Assembly: GCA_036584525.1 (NCBI GenBank)
Contig: JAZHDG010000003.1
Location: 1 to 34,527 of the forward strand
Source: UBA6181 sp016934015
Lineage (GTDB): Bacteria; Bacillota_I; Bacilli_A; Acholeplasmatales; Acholeplasmataceae
DNA: 34,527 nt
Direction: 5' to 3'
Position 1 is the stretch's first letter, and each line of letters starts with the position of its first letter. The notes beneath the pieces were generated by a model. It ran no database searches. It was not told where the DNA came from and saw only the letters and a list, made by a program, of their open reading frames with translations. The translations under genes and the position numbers were made by a program. Positions 22,495 through 28,572 of the stretch are shown in pieces.

Positions 22495-24093
22495 ATGAAA
22501 CTCGACTACAAAAAAGTGTTTTATGTAGGTCTCGCATTTTTTATTATCACGATTTTTTGGCAAACTTATGATTCGATTATTACAAAGATTTTAATTGATA
22601 AATTTGGTTTAAATCAGACATGGTCTGGTGTTGTTATGGCACTGGATAACGTCTTAGCATTATTTATGTTACCGCTCTTTGGAGCGCTTTCCGACAAAAC
22701 AAACCATAAGTTAGGAAGACGAACTCCTTATGTGATTGTTGGAACGATTGTTGCTGCATTCGCATTTATTGCATTATCATTTTCAGATAATGTTCAAACG
22801 AATAGAATTAATGAAACTAACATCATTGATAAATATGAACTCATTGTTGATACGGATGATGATGTTAAACAAACACCACTTTTCTGGCAACTCATGATGA
22901 CTGAAATGACGATTGAACGTGGAGCTAAACTTCTTTCCGGAGACATTACACAAGAAAGATTCGATACTTGGCAAGAAAACACCTTAGTACCGATGCAAGA
23001 TTTACTTTCTGGAGAAACAGAGTTATCTATCATTGATGTTTCTTACTTGGATGGTTATTATCATACATATTTAAGTAATCTCGCATGGGAAGAAACGATT
23101 CAAAATCCGACAAATTTTATTGTATTCATTGTCATTTTATTTGTTGCATTAGTTGCGATGTCGACCTTTAGATCGCCAGCTGTATCACTCATGCCGGATG
23201 TCACACCGAAACCACTTCGTAGTAAAGCAAATGCTGTCATTAATTTAATGGGTTCAGCTGCTGGTGTTACCGCACTGATTATGATGACTCTCTATGGATT
23301 AGGCGGAAAATCTTACGTCAGCTATCAAATGGCATTTATAACAGTTGGTATTATTATGCTCTTAATCTTAGCATTCTTCTTATGGAAAGTTAAAGAACCT
23401 AAACTTGTCAAAGAAAGAGAAGAACTTGATATTAAATATAATCTTGTTGAAGATGAAAGTGAAATGCATGATATGGCTGAACTTCCAAGAGATAAAAAGA
23501 TTTCATTGTTCTTAATTTTAGGATCAGTCTTCTTATGGTTTATGGGCTATAACGCTGTGATGACGAAAGTATCCGATTACGCACCAAAGATTTTACAACT
23601 TTCATCATTTACTGTGCCATTATTAGTCGCAAACGTCACTGCGATTGCGACCTTTATCCCCATCGGCATTTTATCGACTAAATTTGGTCGTAAAAAAATG
23701 ATTTTAGCTGGTATCATATTACTTACTCTATGCTTTGGATCTGTATTCTTCTTATCTAAAGATACAGGTTGGGTGATGTATATCGTCTTTGGATTGACTG
23801 GTATTGGTTGGGCAACGATTAACGTCAACTCTTATCCAATGGTGGTTGAACTTGCAAAAGGCTCAAACGTAGGAAAATACACCGGATATTATTATACATT
23901 CTCGATGGCAGCTCAAATATTAACTCCAATTTTATCGGGTATTTTAATGGATACCATTCACCAAAAAGTATTATTCCCATATGCAACATTCTTTGTTGCA
24001 GTTGCATTCATTACAATGTTCTTCACGAAACATGGAGACGCTAAAATTGAAAAGAAAGACATCTTAGAAAATTTTGATGTAGATATGGATTAA
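22495..24093 (+). CDS. MFS transporter, SLC45/GPH-like sugar family, with a large extracytoplasmic insertion
   Basis: A 532-residue permease with about 12 predicted membrane helices. The cytoplasmic loop 2-3 motif GALSDKTNHKLGRRTPYVI and loop 4-5 RSPAVSLMPDVTPKPLRSKANAVINLMGSAAG are typical of sucrose/maltose-proton symporters of the SLC45/GPH type. Between helix 3 (ending about 97) and helix 4 (starting about 207) is a polar insertion of about 110 residues, predicted to face outside. Substrate is inferred to be a disaccharide or maltodextrin from the alpha-glucan genes downstream. AGGTGACATT precedes the ATG. Monocistronic. Confidence 0.85.
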   Translation: MKLDYKKVFYVGLAFFIITIFWQTYDSIITKILIDKFGLNQTWSGVVMALDNVLALFMLPLFGALSDKTNHKLGRRTPYVIVGTIVAAFAFIALSFSDNVQTNRINETNIIDKYELIVDTDDDVKQTPLFWQLMMTEMTIERGAKLLSGDITQERFDTWQENTLVPMQDLLSGETELSIIDVSYLDGYYHTYLSNLAWEETIQNPTNFIVFIVILFVALVAMSTFRSPAVSLMPDVTPKPLRSKANAVINLMGSAAGVTALIMMTLYGLGGKSYVSYQMAFITVGIIMLLILAFFLWKVKEPKLVKEREELDIKYNLVEDESEMHDMAELPRDKKISLFLILGSVFLWFMGYNAVMTKVSDYAPKILQLSSFTVPLLVANVTAIATFIPIGILSTKFGRKKMILAGIILLTLCFGSVFFLSKDTGWVMYIVFGLTGIGWATINVNSYPMVVELAKGSNVGKYTGYYYTFSMAAQILTPILSGILMDTIHQKVLFPYATFFVAVAFITMFFTKHGDAKIEKKDILENFDVDMD

Positions 24094-24102
24094 TAAATTA
24101 AT

Positions 24103-24127
24103 AAAGCGACTCCTTAGGAATCGCTTT
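24103..24127. terminator. shared terminator between the transporter and GDPD genes
   Basis: AAAGCGACTCC (24103-24113), loop TTA, GGAATCGCTTT (24117-24127) with one mismatch, then T6. The stop codon of the minus-strand GDPD gene is the loop TTA. Confidence 0.85.
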
Positions 24128-24863
24128 TTTGTTTGGGAATAAAATATTCAAATACGACATTATCATAACGTGATCTTACAAAATCTAATTCTTTTTGAGA
24201 TCTTGCGGCATAACTAATGACAGTTATGCCTTTTTTCTTAGTTTTATCAGCCCACTTGTTTGGTAAATCATATATACCATAGCTAATGAAGTCAGGTTTC
24301 GTAAAACGATTAAAAAAGAGAGTTTTCATCAAATATTTCATATAAGGTTTCATCTTGTTATCATTTTTAAAATATTCTGTAATTTGTCCTCGAATTACAT
24401 CAGGATAATGTTTTTTGAACCATGAAAGAATACCGGGATGAAATGAAAAGACGGCGTAATTTCCTTTGTAAGAAACAATAGTTTCCATAAATTTCTTACA
24501 AAGTAAGTCTTTATTACCATGAGGTTTTAACTCAATCAATAAATTAACTTTTCCATCAACAAAATCTAAAACTTCCTTGAGTGTTGGAATATGATCCTGT
24601 GTATTTTTAAGTTTAAAATCTTTGATTTCATCGTATGTAACATCAGATAACTTCACATCTTTTTGACATAAGCGTTTGAAGTCTTTATCATGGAAAACGA
24701 CGACAGTTCCATCTTTTAAAACATTGATATCACACTCAATCGAATATTGATAATTCATCGCTTCTTTAAAAGCAGTCATTGAGTTTTCTACAACCGAAAA
24801 ATCTTTTTGATGTAATCCTCGATGAGCAATATTATCATTTTTTAACCATGTTAAATCTTTCAT
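24114..24863 (-). CDS. glycerophosphodiester phosphodiesterase
   Basis: A 249-residue cytoplasmic GDPD (UgpQ-like), which hydrolyses glycerophosphodiesters to glycerol-3-phosphate and an alcohol. The signature is complete: AHRGLHQ (His14-Arg15), ENSMTAF, IECDI (Glu43, Asp45) and VVFHDKDFKRL (His58), with LLIELKPH as the second acidic strand. There is no signal peptide. GAGGTG precedes the ATG. It is transcribed convergently with the transporter and divergently from the small lipoprotein. It most likely recycles head groups from turnover of membrane lipid. Confidence 0.93.
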   Translation of the reverse strand: MKDLTWLKNDNIAHRGLHQKDFSVVENSMTAFKEAMNYQYSIECDINVLKDGTVVVFHDKDFKRLCQKDVKLSDVTYDEIKDFKLKNTQDHIPTLKEVLDFVDGKVNLLIELKPHGNKDLLCKKFMETIVSYKGNYAVFSFHPGILSWFKKHYPDVIRGQITEYFKNDNKMKPYMKYLMKTLFFNRFTKPDFISYGIYDLPNKWADKTKKKGITVISYAARSQKELDFVRSRYDNVVFEYFIPKQKSDS

Positions 24864-24889
24864 ATGTGCACCTCATGTTCTTGTTATCT

Positions 24890-24898
24890 ATTATAACA
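24890..24898 (-). promoter_or_regulatory. extended -10 promoter of the GDPD gene
   Basis: Minus-strand TGTTATAAT (TG-n-TATAAT). No -35 match. Confidence 0.6.
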
Positions 24899-24917
24899 TA
24901 TGGAAATATTAAAATTA

Positions 24918-24926
24918 TGATACAAT
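24918..24926 (+). promoter_or_regulatory. extended -10 element for the DUF5011 lipoprotein gene
   Basis: TGATACAAT, 22 bases before the ATG and divergent from the GDPD promoter. Confidence 0.5.
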
Positions 24927-24948
24927 ATCATGTGAAAAGAGTGATGAA

Positions 24949-25266
24949 ATGAAAAGATTTTTATTCATATTCGTATTGATTTTAACGGTTCTTTCGCTGA
25001 TGGGATGTCAAAAAGAACCAGATGTTGTACCACCACATATTTCAGGTGCTAAAGATATCACCTATTTTATGGGTGATCCTGAACCCAATTATTTGAATGG
25101 TTTGACTGCTTTAGATAACTATGATGGAGATATCACAGATTTAATTGAAGTTGATTTATCTGAGGTAGACTTAGAAAATCCGGGAATCTATCGGATTATT
25201 TATACAGTGACTGATAAAGCTGGTAATACAGGTGCATCTTCCTGTATGATTATGGTAATTGAGTAA
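24949..25266 (+). CDS. small lipoprotein with one Ig-like DUF5011 domain
   Basis: A 105-residue protein. It has a lipoprotein signal (MKRFLFIFVLILTVLSLMGC, Cys20 in the lipobox LMGC), then a single Ig-like DUF5011 domain (about 29-105): PPHISGAKDITYFMGD, ALDNYDGDITDLIEV and YTVTDKAGNTG. Such domains occur as spacers or adhesion modules on surface enzymes; alone on a lipid anchor its job is unknown. The same domain type ends the secreted starch-binding protein at 31687-33501. Own promoter and terminator, so monocistronic. Confidence 0.85.
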   Translation: MKRFLFIFVLILTVLSLMGCQKEPDVVPPHISGAKDITYFMGDPEPNYLNGLTALDNYDGDITDLIEVDLSEVDLENPGIYRIIYTVTDKAGNTGASSCMIMVIE

Positions 25267-25269
25267 GAT

Positions 25270-25293
25270 AAGACCTCGGGTCTTTCTTTTTTT
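25270..25293 (+). terminator. terminator after the DUF5011 lipoprotein gene
   Basis: AAGACC (25270-25275), loop TCG, GGTCTT (25279-25284), then a T-rich tail. Confidence 0.85.
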
Positions 25294-25308
25294 GATCAAT
25301 TGAACCTA

Positions 25309-25317
25309 TGCTATAAT
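25309..25317 (+). promoter_or_regulatory. extended -10 promoter of the RDD/GH13/DUF1189 operon
   Basis: TGCTATAAT, 29 bases before the RDD start, without a recognisable -35. Confidence 0.65.
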
Positions 25318-25345
25318 AATTTTAGACGAAGAAGAGGTGTTGACT

Positions 25346-25798
25346 ATGGTTCCTTCATTTGAGAAACGTGTTCGAGCGTTCGCGATTGACACATCAGGTG
25401 TCATGATTTTTGTTATATTATCACTATTTACAGGAACAGAAATACGTGCGATTCCTTATATTATTTCAGTAACAGCTGCATTTGTTTTTTATGTGTTACC
25501 ACACTTTTTTTCAAGAGGTCAAACCTTTGGGAAAAGAATCCAAAAGATTAAAACAGTCGATCTCGATGGTAATGATTTAAAATTATGGCGAATTATTTTA
25601 AGAGATGTCTTTCGTTTAGCACTCAGCTTCATGACATTTGGTCTTTATTTAATCATTGCATTCTTTTTTATTAACGAAAAAACATCGAGAACCATCCATG
25701 ATTATATTTTTAAAACAAAAGTCATCGATTTAGAAAAACCTGTGGGTAAAATGAATTTTATGAACAAGACAGAATCCATGCGAAAGAAGGGCTTATAA
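25346..25798 (+). CDS. RDD family membrane protein
   Basis: A 150-residue protein with about three to four membrane segments. It has the features of RDD proteins: an Arg near the N-terminus followed by an Asp in the first helix (RVRAFAIDTSG), and the central FSRGQTFGKRIQKIKTVDLDG. A further Asp lies in the RDVFRLALS helix. The function of most RDD proteins is unknown; some are ion antiporters. GAGGTG (25333-25338) fixes ATG 25346. The stop directly abuts the TTG start of the GH13 gene, so they are co-transcribed. Confidence 0.82.
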   Translation: MVPSFEKRVRAFAIDTSGVMIFVILSLFTGTEIRAIPYIISVTAAFVFYVLPHFFSRGQTFGKRIQKIKTVDLDGNDLKLWRIILRDVFRLALSFMTFGLYLIIAFFFINEKTSRTIHDYIFKTKVIDLEKPVGKMNFMNKTESMRKKGL

Positions 25799-27313
25799 TT
25801 GAAAAAATTATTACATATCATATTATCGATTGGATTGATTGTTTTTCTATCAAGCTGTAGTCCAAAAGATAGTTATGAACAATTAAAAAAGACAAACCCT
25901 CAACACGATATTTATTATCAAATTTTTGTGAGATCATTTGCCGATAGCAATGATGATGGTATTGGTGACTTAAATGGCATTACTGAAAACCTTGATTATT
26001 TAAGCGATTTAGGTGTGACTGCATTATGGTTATTACCGATTCATCCATCACCTTCTTATCATGGATACGATGTCATGGATTATCTTGATATTCATCCGGA
26101 ATATGGAACGATGGATGATTTTGAAAGATTATTAGATGCTGCTAATGATGAAGGCATCAAAATTGTGATGGATTTAGTCATTAATCATACCTCGGATCAA
26201 CATCCATGGTACATAGATGCACAATCTTCGACAAGTGCTACTTATCATGATTATTATGTTTGGCAAAATGGGAACGCTTATGAATCCTTTGTAGGTGGCA
26301 TGAAAGATTTGAACTTTGAAAATCAAGATGTTATTGATGAGGTCGAATCAATCATGGATTTCTATTTGGAAAAAGGTGTTCATGGCTTTCGTATTGATGC
26401 TGCGAAACACTTAATTGAGAGTACTAATCCAACCTTTGATAACACATTTTTACTTTTAGAATTAAATCAACATATTAAAGAAAATTATCCAGATAGTTTT
26501 ATTGTTTCTGAAGTGTTTGAATATTTTTATCCAATGGTTGCTGATTATTTTATTGGATCAGATTCCGCATTTAACTTTTATGCTGCTCAACAAATTTGGG
26601 ACAAAGTTGGGAAGTTAAACAGTCGTTACTTGTTTGTATCAAATCTTCATAAAGTGTATGAAACATATCGAGATATAAATCCTGATTTCATTGATTCACC
26701 ATTTCTAACCAATCATGATTTAGATCGTTTGGCATCCACTCCTGGATTCATGAATGAACCAGAAAAATTAGCTTTAGCTGCTCGTATACTTTTAACATTG
26801 CCAGGGACTCCATTTATTTATTACGGTGAAGAACTTGGCATGAAGGGATATCGAGATTATAGTCAAGATGGTCAGATTATTCCTGGTTATGGCATCGCTT
26901 ATGATGAATTTAGAAGAACACCTTTTTTATGGGGTGATGATTCTAAAAATACGACATGGTTTCCAGATTTGATGAATCTAGAAACACCTACTTCAGCTGA
27001 CCAGAAATTAGATGAAACATCGCTCTTCATGGCTTATAAAGAAATAATTGCACTCAGAAAAGATAATCCAGCATTAATGTTTGGCAATGACTTTTTACCA
27101 TATGGTGATAATAATGGTCAGATTCAAGGCTATATCCGAAGCTATCAAGATGAGAATGTTAAACAAGCTGTGATTGTCATCCATAATTTATCATCGGATA
27201 CTTATACACTTGATATTGATTTTGGCAATGTGATTTTTGGATCAAAAGAAATGGAAGCATTCGCGACAATCATCATTGAAATAGACTATGAAGACATTGA
27301 GGTATATGCCTAA
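25799..27313 (+). CDS. GH13 alpha-amylase-family lipoprotein
   Basis: A 504-residue surface enzyme for alpha-glucans. The TTG start gives a lipoprotein signal with lipobox LSSC (Cys20). The catalytic domain begins at about 36 (DIYYQIFVRSFADSNDDGIGD, the last part a Ca-binding-like loop). GH13 regions are complete: DLVINH (125-130), GFRIDAAKH with nucleophile Asp200, SEVFE with acid/base Glu238, and LTNHDLDR with Asp307. A beta-sandwich C-terminal domain closes it. It should cut alpha-1,4-linked oligo- or polysaccharides at the outer membrane face; the exact specificity (amylase, neopullulanase or maltogenic) is not clear. It is lipid-anchored, so it can act beside the transporters. Confidence 0.93.
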   Translation: MKKLLHIILSIGLIVFLSSCSPKDSYEQLKKTNPQHDIYYQIFVRSFADSNDDGIGDLNGITENLDYLSDLGVTALWLLPIHPSPSYHGYDVMDYLDIHPEYGTMDDFERLLDAANDEGIKIVMDLVINHTSDQHPWYIDAQSSTSATYHDYYVWQNGNAYESFVGGMKDLNFENQDVIDEVESIMDFYLEKGVHGFRIDAAKHLIESTNPTFDNTFLLLELNQHIKENYPDSFIVSEVFEYFYPMVADYFIGSDSAFNFYAAQQIWDKVGKLNSRYLFVSNLHKVYETYRDINPDFIDSPFLTNHDLDRLASTPGFMNEPEKLALAARILLTLPGTPFIYYGEELGMKGYRDYSQDGQIIPGYGIAYDEFRRTPFLWGDDSKNTTWFPDLMNLETPTSADQKLDETSLFMAYKEIIALRKDNPALMFGNDFLPYGDNNGQIQGYIRSYQDENVKQAVIVIHNLSSDTYTLDIDFGNVIFGSKEMEAFATIIIEIDYEDIEVYA

Positions 27314-28122
27314 TGTTTTTAGCGAAGTATTTAAAATATTCTCTTGATTTCAAAAACATATTTAACTATGTCAATGAAAAATCATGGAAAGTCATCATCT
27401 ATTTTCTAATTTTAAGTTTTATTGCGATATTTCCCTCTAATTATAAAATTATTTCTGAACAAGGCTGGCGATTAGATTTTATTGAAGAAAGTTTTATGGC
27501 TGAGACTCCAACTTGGGAACTTCCCGATAACTGTTCGATAATTGGTGGCACATTTAATTGTGATTCAGACACCGAAACGGTTTTATCTCATCGAGACATT
27601 ACCTTTGTGTTTAATGCTCAAGAGGGACGTGAAATAGAAAATGAAAAAACAATTCTATTTTACGAGAATAAAATAGTTTATCAAAATGCTGAAGGCAATT
27701 TTATGACCGGAAGTAATTACCAAGGTTTTACGGATGTTTTATTATTCAGAGAACTAAATTTAATGCAAGGTGAAGAAAAAGCAGTAGCGTATCAAGAGTT
27801 TGGTGCACAAATTGAAGCTAGTTTTGGTAACTATATTGTTCTATATTCTGTATTGGTCAATACAGTAACTACGCTTGGTATCTATGTCCTTTATCTTGTT
27901 TTATTAGGTTTAATTTTACAGTTATTTCGATTTGGTTATTCCAAATTCATGAATTACGTACAATCCATCAAATTTCTTGTCTTTTTAATGGGTGTTCCAT
28001 CCATCATTGGATTTATTGTTGGGATGATTGAACCAGCATTTGGCGCTGTGTTATTCCAATTTTCGATGGGGATTATTGCGATGCTTGTCATGTTGTTTTA
28101 TGGAAAGAAGTATTTTGCATAA
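27313..28122 (+). CDS. DUF1189 family membrane protein (MalA/YvdJ-like)
   Basis: A 269-residue protein with an N-terminal membrane helix (about 28-45), a polar extracytoplasmic region (about 46-175) and four further membrane segments (about 178-265). This layout and the opening SLDFKNIFNYVNEKSWKVIIYF resemble DUF1189, whose members in streptococci (MalA) and Bacillus (YvdJ) lie in maltodextrin operons. Its molecular role is unknown. It overlaps the GH13 gene by one base (TAATG), which supports a link with alpha-glucan use. Confidence 0.8.
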   Translation: MFLAKYLKYSLDFKNIFNYVNEKSWKVIIYFLILSFIAIFPSNYKIISEQGWRLDFIEESFMAETPTWELPDNCSIIGGTFNCDSDTETVLSHRDITFVFNAQEGREIENEKTILFYENKIVYQNAEGNFMTGSNYQGFTDVLLFRELNLMQGEEKAVAYQEFGAQIEASFGNYIVLYSVLVNTVTTLGIYVLYLVLLGLILQLFRFGYSKFMNYVQSIKFLVFLMGVPSIIGFIVGMIEPAFGAVLFQFSMGIIAMLVMLFYGKKYFA

Positions 28123-28126
28123 AAAA

Positions 28127-28149
28127 AGGAATCCCAATTTGGAATTCCT
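28127..28149 (+). other. hairpin upstream of the operon terminator
   Basis: AGGAAT and ATTCCT arms with a C-A mismatch and an inner CCA/TGG helix. It has no T tract of its own and sits directly before the terminator hairpin, where it may protect the mRNA 3' end. Confidence 0.5.
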
Positions 28150-28150
28150 C

Positions 28151-28173
28151 AAGGGTGCGTTTGCACCTTTTTT
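28151..28173 (+). terminator. terminator of the RDD/GH13/DUF1189 operon
   Basis: AAGGGTGC (28151-28158), loop GTTT, GCACCTTT (28163-28170) with one G-T pair and a T run. The convergent lipoprotein gene ends one base inside the T run. Confidence 0.85.
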
Positions 28174-28570
28174 ATTTTGTAAAAATCAGATTATTTTCTT
28201 GAAGCTTCAATCCAAAGCTATCTTCATTCAAGTTAATGTCGTAAATTAAATAACCAAAGTCATTTTGTTCACTATCAAAAGATGTTTCACTTGAATAGAA
28301 ATAAATGGTTAAGACTGCATGAGATTGACCCACATCATTGAAATTTCTTTCGTAGATGAGACTTGCTGCGGAATAAGCAATTTCAGTAAGTTCATCTTCA
28401 GATTCTAAAGTTGTTGGAATAACAATATACGCTTCAATTGAACCTTCAGCTACAATTTCATCCATTAAAAGAATATCTAAATCGGTTGGTTCTCCTTCAT
28501 AGATGTTGTTACATCCAAAAAGAATGAAAGAAGTGATGAGAAGTAGTGGGATTAATAATAATTTTCTCAT
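28172..28570 (-). CDS. small hypothetical lipoprotein downstream of the pullulanase
   Basis: A protein of about 132 residues with a lipoprotein signal (MRKLLLIPLLLITSFILFGC; lipobox LFGC) and a soluble domain of about 110 residues rich in acidic residues, alternating strands and one helix. I recognise no family. GGAGG at 28580-28584 is nine bases from ATG 28570; an ATG at 28576 would instead overlap the pullulanase TGA as ATGA but lies only three bases from GGAGG. It is clearly co-transcribed with the pullulanase, so a role at the cell surface in starch use is inferred only from context. Confidence 0.75.
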   Translation of the reverse strand: MRKLLLIPLLLITSFILFGCNNIYEGEPTDLDILLMDEIVAEGSIEAYIVIPTTLESEDELTEIAYSAASLIYERNFNDVGQSHAVLTIYFYSSETSFDSEQNDFGYLIYDINLNEDSFGLKLQENNLIFTK

Positions 28571-28572
28571 GA

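Noticed and set aside
28028..28249. Plus frame over the end of the DUF1189 gene and the terminator
   Set aside because: It crosses the operon terminator and the end of the convergent lipoprotein gene, with no start signal.
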